The notes below the pieces were generated by a model. It saw only the letters and a list, made by a program, of their open reading frames with translations, was not told the origin of the DNA and made no database searches. DNA of 64,000 nt, taken from assembly GCA_947034885.2 (NCBI GenBank), contig OX344749.2, positions 38,965,682 through 39,029,681 of the forward strand, written 5' to 3'. The stretch comes from Thuidium tamariscinum (lineage: Eukaryota; Streptophyta; Bryopsida; Hypnales; Thuidiaceae). Of the stretch, positions 12,961 through 30,689 are shown piece by piece (position 1 is the stretch's first letter; each line of letters opens with the position of its first letter). The position numbers and the translations under genes were made by a program.

Positions 12961-13382
12961 AGGTAGAACCACCTATTCCCAACTAGGGACCCACACCCAA
13001 CTTGTAGGATGCAGGTATTTCCAACCAAGGCTAGAAGAGATTTCCAATCAAATCTTGGAATGTACTTTTTTTCCATTTTCAAGGTTGGGACTAATAAAGT
13101 CATGACACATGTCCCAAAGTGTCATAAAGTATGTGGGAAGTACTAGTAGAAAAGTAGTCCCAACTATGATCCGAATTGGAAAACTCTAAATATTGGCTAT
13201 GGATTCAAAGCACTTTTTGGCTTCCAAAAATTATAGTAATTTCAGTTTTGGGAATAAAATTATGAAAAATTTGCATTCCCCATGTTTCAAATCTTTCTAT
13301 ATGGGAAAAATTTGCATAGCCTCATATTCCTAATGAACTATCTGAAAATTGCTTAAATGATTAAGTATAGGTGGTTCTACCT
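12961..13382. mobile_element. TA-flanked MITE, family E copy 1
   Basis: TA-AGGTAGAACCACCTAT at the left and AGGTGGTTCTACCT-TA at the right are inverted repeats with TA duplication. A full-length relative of about the same size (425 bp) lies at 51315-51740. It is inserted next to another element within the tandem array, so it is younger than the array. Confidence 0.82.
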
Positions 13383-13901
13383 TAGTGTTAATGGCTTTGG
13401 CAAATGCTAGGGGATACCTTAGAAGGGGCCTTTAGTTTCAATGAGGGTCTCTCATTGAAAGTCTTGTTAGTAGTTTTGGTGGATGTTGGGAGATGCTTTG
13501 AAAGAGCTAAGACGTTTAATTTAAAGCAAAAGTTTTTATTGGTTTGCAAAAAATATTGTCAGTAGTTCTAGCCAATGGTTGAGAATGCATTTGAGGGGAT
13601 ATTTAGTTTCAATGAGAGGTTCTCATTGATTTGTACAAAACATTGTTAGTAGATTTGGCCAATATTGGCATGGGAGTGGTTTAAAAGGGACTTTAATATA
13701 AATGATAGACTCTCATTGGTTGGTAGAAAATATTGTTAGTATCCTTAGCTATTGATGGGACGTCTTCAAGTAAGGAACCTTTAGTTAAAATAATAGAGAT
13801 TTTCATTAGTTTGTGAATAGAATTTTAGTTTACATGTAGGTATGGTTTTCAAAGATTCCATACCTACCCACAAATTAAAATCCCTCATAAGTTTTGACTC
13901 C

Positions 13902-14832
13902 TTAACCCCTAAAGGACCAAGAGTCCCCTCGGGAGACTTTAAGAATTCGGGCAGGTACTTGTGACTTCAATTTTTAATGAATTTTCTTGAAATTTTCACA
14001 TAAGATAGAAAAACTGATTAGCTTTGTGGGAATATTATTTTTTTTTCAATTGGTGACTGGGAGAAAAAGTTATGCCATCTTAAACATAATTTTCATGTCG
14101 CCGGGCAGAAAAAAAAATCTACAAAAACTTCAAAATTTAAAAATTAATTTTTTTTTCTTATAGATTTTATTTTTGTCTACAAGTGAAGCTTTGATTCATT
14201 CCATTTGGATTAGTAATGTGAAAGTTATGAACAATCTTGTTTTTCGGGCAATCTAAGCATCTTCTTGAAAAAATAACTTATAGGATTCATTTGTGAATGC
14301 AATTTTCACAATTTTTCAAAAGAAATTGTTGGACAAGATTGATTTTGTTTGCTAGAACAATCTCACCATTGGGATTATTGTGTTTCAATTCCATCTATGA
14401 GATATTTGCAATTTAGTTTTTCTTTCAATCTTGGACCTACATCTTCTTGACAATTTTTTAAAGAATGAAAAAAAAGTCTTTATTTTGTGAACTTTTTTTC
14501 CTAAGCTCTTAGCTCAATTTATCAATAGAAAAAAATTTAAATTCAAGGTCTGTAGTGCAAAACAATTACATAAATGGAGGACAAAGTCATTTGAAGTTGC
14601 AAACTAGAGTTTAAGAAAACTTTGTTTTCCAACTTTGAATGCTCATATCTTCCTATCTACACGGTCAAACTTCATGAAAATTTCACCACATGATCTTAGT
14701 TAAGTAAAGTACAAGATCCTATTGTTAGATTCTAAAAATTTAGTTTTTTTGTTTTTCATGGATGAATGGAGCAGAAATGGCAGTTTTGAGTGGTCTTGGG
14801 TTGAAAAACAACCGTGGTCCTTTAGGGGTTAA
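13902..14832. mobile_element. TTAA-flanked MITE, family A copy 2 (piggyBac-like)
   Basis: TTAACCCCTAAAGGACC at the left and GGTCCTTTAGGGGTTAA at the right, 931 bp, the same length as copy 1 at 1434-2364 and similar along its length. Its right TTAA is shared with the neighbouring family B element, so it appears to have inserted at a TTAA inside or at the edge of that element. Confidence 0.88.
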
Positions 14833-15152
14833 TCCAAATGGAATGAAATAAAGCTTTCCATGTCTGTAAAAACCTAAAGAATCAATTTGAAATTTCACTT
14901 TTGAAAAAGAAGTTTTTTTAAAGAAGTTTTTTCAGGTGCCTGGGTTGCTCTCTAAGTAAAGAAAACAACATATCATGCCATAACTTTTTAACCACAAAGT
15001 CAAAAGTTATGAAAATTTTTGGGCATTAAAGCTACTCCTTGGGCACATATTGTGTAAAAATTTCAAAGAAAAAAAATAAAAACTCCACTCATAGTGAGCT
15101 ACCCAAAAAACTTATGTTGCCAAAAAACAAAGTTTAGGGCTTTAGGGGTAAA
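14833..15152. mobile_element. TTAA-class MITE, family B copy 1 (truncated)
   Basis: Read on the minus strand, this matches the complete element at 60242-60504: CCCCTAAAG end, GGCAACATA, GAGTTTTTATTTT, CTTTGAAATTTT, AGTAGCTTTAA and AAAAAGTTATGGCATGATATG blocks in order. The right terminus is GGGCTTTAGGGGTAA (TTAA decayed to GTAA). The left end is cut by family A copy 2 at CCATTTGGATTAA. Confidence 0.75.
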
Positions 15153-16756
15153 GCACCCTAAATTAAGGAGGCAGACAAACTTGAAACCTTCTTGAAAGGA
15201 AAGCAATATAACCATTTGCTTGAAAAACAAAACAAAACAAAAAACCCGTGGTGCAAGGCACTCGACCTAATTGATGAAGGACCAAAATAGGTAAAATGGT
15301 CTTTTAGTACATATGTACCATTGATTCTCGTACATTGAACACACTACAATAGATGTAGAAGAGTGGTTTGTCATATCCATTATTTTGTTGGGTGTAGATT
15401 TGGCCTAAATGGACCTTGGTTACAGTAAGTAGAAGCACCCAAATGTAGTAGGATTTGTTTATCGACACCCTGAAGTAACTTGCAAGTGGACCCAAAGTTG
15501 ATAGACAAGGTACAAAAAGTTGATACAATGATGAGGGCGAATTCCGCATTAAGCAATCTTCTACAAGTCATACAAAATTAGGGTCTATTGGTTTTGGGTG
15601 TTTGGCAAATCACTTGAACATTGGTCTATAGTCCATGCGAAGTGCATCTAAACAATTGTTTTCACAAAATTAATTTGCATTACAGTTGTACAAACTTGGA
15701 GAAATACTAAACAAATTCTTTTGGTTTCCTAAACCTTTTCCCATCAAGTGCTTATCTTATTATTTTGTAGCTACCTTGAAAATGTGCACATGCTAATCAA
15801 TACATTATATTTGTCCCCTTTTATGAAGAGTAATGCTTTTTGACTTCATCGTGTTACTTTACCTTCTCCATGTGACTTGCTTGAATATTTCAATGTATGA
15901 TTGCAAAATAATTTCTCTTTGGAATTGTTCTATTTCAGTGGATTTTGATTTTTTTTTTGAGGAGAGACTCCTGCAGATTTGAATAATACTGTCAAAAAAG
16001 AATTCAAAATTTACACATTCGATCTTTTGCAGTATTGGCTTGTGTTTTCCTCAAGATGGAAAAGTTGGAAAAGTAGAAAAGGTGGACCCATCTCCATGGG
16101 TCCATGGGTCCACCTTGAGCAGTAAAGTAAGGTAAGTGATGCTGGGCCATCAATGTTGCTGGAATCCTGGGAAGTCAGTCATGTGGGTTCCATTGTCCCG
16201 TACATTTTCATTTTCTTTTTCTTTTTCTTTCTTTTTCTTTTTTCCTTTTGGGGAAAACCCTTCAGGTTCCACAAACAATTAACTTAATTAATTAATTGGT
16301 CGTGGCTTATGAGTCAGCCAGCGTTACTTTGTACCGCGGAATAACTTAAACTGTTCAGTTCATCGAAGGACTAGAAAGTAAGAATTAATTAGTTAATTAA
16401 TTGATTAAAGAATTGTTCAACCTCCCTGGCTGACCACTTTGGCATATTGGCCAGGGAATAAGCTGAACGAATGGAAAATGAACGGCAGGCTCCTCTTTCT
16501 AGACGGAGTAGCCGCAGTAGGACCACCTGAGGGGGGGAAACCCCAAAAAAGTCCACAAGGCAAGATGTGAGGTAGGTTGGATTGAATAACTTACTCTCTC
16601 TCTTTTTTTTTCCTCTTTTTTTTTGGAAACAAGTGATGAGTAACTTACTCTGAATTTATTTTTTGGGTACACACTCAGTGATATCGGCCAACCTATAAAA
16701 GGCTACATTGGAACCCATTGGAACCCGCAATGGATTGGCAACATTGTAATTGACAA
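15153..16756. other. intergenic DNA without a recognised gene
   Basis: It contains a CTTTTT-rich pyrimidine tract (about 16206-16245), a short inverted repeat GGTGGACCCA / TGGGTCCACC at 16081-16114, and AATTAATTAATT clusters near 16285 and 16385. Open frames at 15304-15571 (minus) have a faint retroelement look but were not accepted. Confidence 0.45.
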
Positions 16757-17530
16757 ATACAGTGGAAACACCCAAAACCGTCCAAATAAGGAATTCGGCA
16801 TAGTTGGAGGCAGCGTTTTCTAAAAATGATATTTTCCCAGTATTAGCGAGTGAAAATCATGAATATTAAAAAGAAATCAAAATTTTCAAAATTAGTATGT
16901 AATTTCTATAAATTTCAAAGTGGTGGCTCCCTAGACCACTAGAACTGTCCTATAGGTGTACCTTTAAATGAACACTTGCTAAAATCAGTTGTTAGTGAAT
17001 GAAAACTATACATATGTCTTACAACTGTGTCAACAAATTAGAATTAAACATTTGTCGGATGCTTTAATGAATGCTTATGGACAGATTTAGTGATATTCTA
17101 CGGTCCAGGAATAGGTAGAGGGATGGAAATGGGTGTTTCTCCCTTAGGCACCCCGAATGCACCATTGACCCAATACCATCGCCATCACTCTATGTACAGT
17201 GGAAACACCCAAAAACGTCCAAATAACGAATTTAGCATAGTTGGAGGTAACGTTTTCTAAAAATGATATTTCTCTAGTATTAGCAAGTGAAAAATCATGA
17301 ATATTAAAAAAATATAGATTTTTTGGATACAATATGTAATTCCTACAAATTTTCAAAGTGTTGGCTCCCTAGACCTATAGAACCATCCTGTAGGTGCCCC
17401 CAAAACTGAACTCTGCAAAAATCAGCACCCAACCAACCAAATTTTCCTATGTGTCCTTTAGTTGTGTCAGCAAATTACAATCATACATGTGGCGAATACA
17501 TTAAGGGAAGTCTACAAGTGCAAGAATGGG
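16757..17530. repeat. tandem duplication, period about 440 bp
   Basis: The segment starting TACAGTGGAAACACCC at about 16757 is repeated from about 17197. Both copies contain GGCTCCCTAGACC and a shared CATAGTTGGAGG block. Copies are diverged and non-coding. Confidence 0.78.
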
Positions 17531-17553
17531 TGTTTTATCCTTAAGTTTAACCC

Positions 17554-17783
17554 TTAACCCTTGAACAACACTGTAGACGTTTGGCGTCTGCTAAATGACA
17601 AAGAATCTTTCCTTCTAGGACAAAAATGCAACTTTTCATCCTTGGTATTGGGGGTGGAAAGGGAAGATCTTCTACAATACTTTGACTTCCAATGCATATA
17701 TTTAGCTTTTTCAAAGTAGGTGATGTCACACGGTATCAAAATGCATGGTTTCTGCGGGCACTGGTCCATCCTTCAAAGGTTAA
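17554..17783. mobile_element. TTAA-flanked MITE, family C copy 1
   Basis: TTAACCCTTGAA at the left and TTCAAAGGTTAA at the right, 230 bp. The interior (GATGTCACACGGTATCAAAATGCATG and AAAGGGAAGATCTTC) recurs in copies at 19698-19927, 34898-35131 and, shortened, 33678-33855. TTAA plus a CCCT start again suggests piggyBac-type mobilisation. Confidence 0.8.
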
Positions 17784-19697
17784 ACGTCGGATGGGTAACC
17801 GTGGAGAAAAGTGGATTGCGAACAGTGGCGTGGACCGAGCTGATCGAAGGAAGGGACACTGTTCTTAAGATGTGAACAGTGCCAGCAAAGTCCACACCAC
17901 ATGTTGCCCTCCTTGAAATTGAAACAAGGGCAGCAGGGGCTCTTCTACCGTAGTTTTCAACCTCTGTGCCATTTGGATACAATCTGCAGCACCTACAAAA
18001 GGAAATGCATTCAAAGCCCCTATTTCTAGCCTTTCGTGACTAAACACATCTCTGTTATCACATTAGGAAAAAAAAATGGATGAAAAAAGACCTTTCCTAC
18101 ATCCAACAGTCTATTTTCTTTTATCATTCATTGGATGTCGGACGTCTGCATCAAGGGTTGAATCTCCAAAATCAATGTCCCTATGTGGAATTTTTTTTAA
18201 GGCTCTTCACTAAAATTTTGTTTTTGACCCCTCGTCATTTTTGCACATAGTATGTAAATGCTATATTTTTTGATGCATTAGAACCTCCTTTCATTTGCCA
18301 ACAAGAAAATATGAAGATTTGGCCATTTTAATAGTAATGACTAGGCATAGTAGCAAAAGAAATGTTGTTTTGGAAGTGCCCATTTTAAGTGAGATGCTAA
18401 ATTGCAAAGTAGCTTAATACTTGGGGTCAATGTAAGAAAATAAAAAAATTTTGACCTTTCATTGGTAAAGCTCATATTATGTCTAAGTTCTTGGATAAGT
18501 GTCTACACATCTAAAAAGTGGATGTGCTTTGGGCAACCTTGATTATAATTTTCAATACAATCATTTTAGGTATTTGATGTAACTAGGAAAATGAAGCTTA
18601 ACAAGTTCTCTTTCTAATTCATCTTGAAATTTGGTAAAAATCCAAAAAAAGATAGAATTATTGCAATTGCAAGCTCAATGTGTTAAAATCCGAAAAGCAA
18701 AACAAGTTGTATTTTTCATTCATATCTTTTTGTTTTGAAATGAATTTTTTGTTTTGATTACAAAATTAAATTTTCCATTCTAACTTTCATTTATGGTAAA
18801 ATTACATATTATTTGTATATATATAATAATTGATATGAAATTATTTCCATGTTCACCTTTGAAAAATTACAATAATTTCATTTTCCATCAAATTTTTTGT
18901 ATAAATTCAAAATATATAGAAAATACATTTTTTCACAGGAAAAAAATACCAAAAAAATTTCAATCAATTAAATAAAAGGATATATTTGATTAAATAACCA
19001 AATTTGACTTCAAGGTTTTTGTTATGCTTGTCTTGGGTGTAAAAAATAAAATAATCCATTGAAAAAATTTTACACTAATTTTTATTGCTACCTATCCCTT
19101 GTGCAAAAATTTCAAATAATTTTAATTGTTTTTTATTTTTATTTATTTATTTATGATCAACTTTTGTAAGAAAATTGATAACAACTACAAATTTTGACAA
19201 AACAAGTTGAAATTTCTTAGAGAGCTATACAATTTATACTTAACGGTAATAAAAATATAGAATAGATAGTTGAACACAATCTAATAGGCTACATTCAGCT
19301 CACATATCATGTTTGACCAATTGGCAATGGATCTAGTCCTTTAGGGGGTAAAGTGCACCCAATTGTAACCTCTACCTTAATGCCTCATTGTCTACACCTT
19401 ATCTTCATTTCATATCCTAAATCTAGAGGTGTCATTTTTCTCTTATTTATAAGACACAAATTTCATAAGACAAGAATGTCTATCCTAAATTTAGATTATG
19501 AAATGAAGGGAGGGGGGTAGATAATCATGCAATTAAGTGAGGTTTTGCTTCACAATTCTTTGGGCTTGAGGCTAAATCTAACAAAAGTTAATGGAGAAAT
19601 TGGAAAAAACAGATACATGCTCCACAATTCAAAAAGTTGAAAGAACTTGCTCCAAACTTGCTTCAAACAATATTTCTTTGTATATTGTTTGAAGAAT
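17784..19697. other. GC-richer island, then AT-rich intergenic DNA
   Basis: 17784-18050 is noticeably richer in G+C and open on the minus strand, with a possible splice acceptor (TTTTGTAG) near 18000. I do not recognise the product, so it may be an exon remnant. 18050-19697 is AT-rich with no feature except a lone family A/B-like terminus (GTCCTTTAGGGGG) near 19337. Confidence 0.35.
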
Positions 19698-19927
19698 TTA
19701 ACCCTTGAATGTTGATATAAATGTTTAATGTTTAATGGAGGATTGAGAATTTTTCTCAATGCGATGAAAGTGTAAATATTCATCCTACAAATTTTGTGTA
19801 GAAAGGAGAGATCTTCTAGACTACTTTGACTTGCAATGTGTCCTTATGGATTTTTTTAACAAGTGATTCCTAGAGTATCAAAATGGATGATTTCAATGGT
19901 CACTAGGGTCCATCCTTCAAGAATTAA
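19698..19927. mobile_element. TTAA-flanked MITE, family C copy 2
   Basis: TTAACCCTTGAATG at the left and CATCCTTCAAGAATTAA at the right, 230 bp, the same size as copy 1. Shared interior: GAGATCTTCTAGACTACTTTGACTT and the GTATCAAAATG block. Confidence 0.72.
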
Positions 19928-20477
19928 ACGCAACATAAATGATATTATTTTCACATTTGCCACACTCTTTTGATGTTGCGAAGAGTCCTATCGTTGGCAC
20001 CCAAATGGGATAAAAATACACTACACTGTTATGAGATGAATTTGAATGTAAACACATGTAGAATTTGTTATTCAAAGCTGCTGAACAGAAACAGTTTATT
20101 TACACTATTTACAGGAAAGAGACCTTATGTCACCAACATTTCTCCTCGCTGAATTCCACAAATGAAGGACTGCTAACCACACCAAGTGAATGCTCTGACA
20201 AGGTCCCTTTACAAGTGTTGATATCAAATGACAATCGAATAATTTTTAAAACCATGTTGAGTGTGTAAAGCGGTATATTTGAAAGTTTCTAGACGTACAC
20301 AGTTTAGTACATAAGAATTGATAGTGTCAAGATCTTTATGAGCTTTCTGGCTGTCAAAGTTACACTAGCCTAGAATGATATTCACAACGACCTTCATAAG
20401 AAAGAATCGCCTTAAGCAACCAATAGTTAAACTGAGCTCTACTCAGAGAAAGTGAGGCTCTTGATCTTTCTAGGAAT

Positions 20478-27283
<6,806 letters not shown>

Positions 27284-27600
27284 CGCCAGAACTCTTTTGC
27301 TATGAAACCCAGAAACACACTTGCTCCCACTTCTACTTCGAGTTGCACTTGCAAGAAGAAAGAGCTGCAGCCTAGCCTCGATTCTTTGTCTTTGTGAGGC
27401 ACTGGCAACTGTTTGAGGAGAACAGAGCACAAGCACCCACGTCTTATAATGTACTGAGAACAGGGAGCTTGAAAGTGATCGCATTTTGACCCCGAGTCCA
27501 CCTAAACACGCATTTAGAGAGAACAAAGCCGTGGAGGTCAAATTCAACGGCAAAAAAGCTGTGTGCACAGTCTGCGCTCTGTACGAGACTGTCGACAAGA
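27284..27600 (-). promoter_or_regulatory. FAH 5' region with open upstream frame
   Basis: The reading frame of exon 1 continues open upstream. An ATG at 27484 would give a Ser/Arg-rich, acid-poor extension (begins MRSLSSSLFS). A TATA-like CATTATAAG on the minus strand at about 27443-27451 would place transcription start near 27415, between the two ATGs. Either one cytosolic product or two products are possible. Confidence 0.45.
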
Positions 27601-30056
27601 ATGTATGTGATTCGGTTTCAAATTATTACCAGTTGATGTGCATGCAGTCAAGTTGGGGTACCGTGCTCCCAATTTCGCTATGTTTAGCAAAAAATTCGTC
27701 AGAAATGGCAATTGCCAACAGAAAATGGGACAGGAGTCAAAGGGGAGACCCGAAGAGATCGTAAAGTGGAGAAAAATTGAAAAAGCTAACGACGACAAGA
27801 GGGATGTCGTAGCCTCACATTGCGGAAATAAGGTGATGATGTCCGGATGTTCTCTTACAGACCAGCGACTTCCGTCCTTTACACTTTTGAGGTGGGGTGG
27901 GGGGTGGAAAGTAGCAGGCGAGCAAGGTGGCAATCCCCAAAAAGTACTCCAATAAAAGTTTAGTGCATTTAACCCCTAGAGAACAAAGCCTCTGGCCATG
28001 CATCATACCACCATGTAGTCAAACTTGAAAGTCCCTCATTGGATACTCTTTACTAACGAGTGAAATTTATTTTTTGTTTTATTCTCCAAACATGAAATGA
28101 CATGTTTTATACTTTTCATGAAATTTTCAATTTTTCTTGAGAATATTTTAATCTACCATAAACTGTTGAAGAAGAAATGAAGAAATTTCATATCAAATAT
28201 GCAAAATTCTAAAATCATGTTCAAAAAATCTAAAATTTTCAAAATAGAAATACACTATACTATAGAATATTGTCATGTAAAGAAAAAAAATTTGTATCAT
28301 TCTATATTTAGAAATGTAGATATAGATTTTCAACTTCAAACTTCTGACTAAAAATCTTCCACTATTTTACAAGTTAAAAAAAAAATTTAGTAGTTGAATT
28401 CAAGTGATGGTGCAAAAATGGAAGCCTTCTAGAGGCCCCATTTCTCTCCTAATGCCTTGGATAGTGAAGTTACAAATGCGTTGGTTCACTTAGCAAATAG
28501 GACCAATTTAAAATGACCTTATTCAATCTTTGACCCAATAATTATAGAAATTCAAGTAAGAATGTAATAAATAACTAAAACAAATCATTGAATAGTTGAA
28601 TTTTATTTATTTATTTAAATATTGGTTGGTTTGGTCTAAACTTCTAACTAAATAGTGAATAGGAAGGCCACTAGTACTATGTCCAACCAAGTAGGTACAG
28701 AGTATAACAATAAGCTAGATTACTGCTATAAAATTCTATATTGTTCTATCTTGGAACCATTGAATCTATTGACCTTCCTTCCTTATGGCAATTCAATCCA
28801 TCAACTTCAATTTGGAATTTAATAAAATAGTTAACATGTATGCCCTTTGACATTTATTTTTTGCATGATGAAAATAGCAAAAAATGGATGATGAGTATGG
28901 TACTTGAAGCAATGTTTGGTTTCACTAACTTCTCATTAATCCCAAATAATACTTGAATATTTGAAAAACTACCTTCTTTAATGATTAATTTGATGGAGTT
29001 AATGAAATGATATATCCATACTAAAATATAGGTAAAATTTCGCAAAATTATAAATAAAAATTGAACCATTCTTGGATTAAAGTTCAAAAGAACAAGACTT
29101 ATTTTAAGGCTTTTTTCCAAGAATAATATAATTCAATTCTTAAACCAATACATGCATTCCTCATTTGTATCACAAGTGGTCACCTATTTGCATTGCCATT
29201 TAATGGCCTTAACATATTTTCAAGGTTAGGACCAATTAAATTATACTCAAACTTCTTTATTATAAACTCTCTAATTTCTAGAACAATATTTTGGATGAAC
29301 TACTAGTTAGTCTATTATTAGTTGGTGCCTTTGGAAATATAACTAGTTGGAGTAAAAAACCCAAGGATTCAATATCAAACAAAAAAATGGGACATCCAAC
29401 AACAAGCCAATGTGCAAATACATAACATGGATTTGTACTAGCACCGTTTTGTCATTTTTAACTGCTTATTATTATTTTGAATTGAAGGCTAATTCAAAAA
29501 TAAATAGTTAAATAAAAATAAAAATTGAAGGCTAATATCCTAGTTGTTGGAAGTAGGTATGCTTTTAGTCAAGGCAAATATGGCTTTAGGGTTGGCTACT
29601 AAGGGCTTAGAGTGCTAGAATAGGCAAGAAGGGGATATTACTTTAGATTGGTTTGTAGGCTCATAGTATCCAATTCCTATTCCATTGTTATAATCCCCAC
29701 AAACCCTATTGACATGCCTCAAAGGCAAATTGGATTGAGTTCATAGGGGGTTTAATAGTTGAATATTCTTTTGCAATAATAGGCACAAATGGTAAGGATG
29801 AAAATTCTTACCTCTTACGATAGATTCTATAGCCATTGTTAGTGAGGATATTTTGCTTTCAAGTTATAAGGGTCTATAGAATAGGGGAATGTTAGCATAT
29901 GAGCATAGAATCTATGAGCTTGTGAACCGAGAAATCTATATTATAGACAACTCCTATTGTTATAGGTGGCTATATTATAGGGACCTATATTATAGATTCT
30001 TTCATTGTAATAGGGTACCTATGTTATAGATACATCTTCACTCATGCACTAGCATT
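27601..30056. other. intergenic DNA, increasingly AT-rich
   Basis: 27600-27960 has moderate G+C and is probably FAH upstream sequence. From 27966, a lone TTAACCCCTAGAG terminus marks a probable decayed family A/B end. The rest is AT-rich with short TATAG-rich hairpins around 29935-30030. No gene was recognised. Confidence 0.45.
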
Positions 30057-30069
30057 GTTGTATAGAATG

Positions 30070-30680
30070 TGGGGATGCTATTTTGTGAGCTTGCGAGTGT
30101 GAGCCTATGAGCCTGTGAGGTTGTGAGCCTAGAATTTTTGGTGAAATTTTTAGTGATTTTTAGGACATGGACCTATTACCGTGCTTTAAGAATTTTGGAT
30201 TTTTATATCTAGTATCCCCCTCATGGGATTTGAAATTTGTAACTTTCAAAACTCTTTTTTTCAAAAAAAAGAATTTCAATTTTTTTCAATTTTTTTTTCA
30301 CTCCTTTTTTTATTTTTCAAATTTTTTTTGCAACTCCATCATCCTCCAAAATCCCTCTTGATATTGAAAGGGATTTGGAGGTAGAGGGCTTTGAAGCTCT
30401 CAAAACTTTTTTTTTCATTTTTTTTCAATTTTTTTTCCAACTATGTTACTAGTTCATTTTTTTTGCGACTTTTTACCCTTGAAAACCTTCTCTCGGTACC
30501 GAGAGATCAATTTCAGGGTCAAAAAGTTGGAACAAATTTTTTTTTTTAAAAATGACTTCACTTTTTTTTTCTCTTGGCTTAAAAAATTCACAGTTTTTTT
30601 TGGTTAATTATCTAGGCTCACAAAACCTATGCTCACAACTCACAAGTTCATGCTTTTAGGCTCACAAACTAGCGTCGTTG
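30070..30680. mobile_element. Mutator-like non-autonomous element, copy 2
   Basis: Same ends and order as 9443-10267 (TGGGGATGCTATTTTGTGAG ... CTCACAAACTAGCGTCGTTG), about 210 bp shorter through loss of the segment after CTCTCGGTACCGAGAG. Flanks TATAGAATG / TATAGGATG form a 9-bp target duplication with one mismatch. Confidence 0.75.
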
Positions 30681-30689
30681 TATAGGATG

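Larger units (their letters stand above)
12266..13825. repeat. about 100-bp tandem repeat array interrupted by MITEs
   Basis: A unit containing TTTAGTTTNAATGAGAGGCTCTCATTGGTT, then AGAAAGTATTGTTAGTAGCTTTGGCCAATG-like sequence, recurs about every 85-110 bp. It occurs at 12266-12654 and resumes at 13385-13825. I count roughly four units left and four to five right of the interruption at 12655-13384. Units are diverged and non-coding. Confidence 0.8.

Noticed and set aside
15304-15571. Minus-strand frames recalling a Ty3/gypsy RNase H segment (QNNGYDKPLFYI)
   Set aside because: Only a short, weak resemblance in one block. No reverse transcriptase, integrase or LTR nearby and stops close by. Not enough to call.
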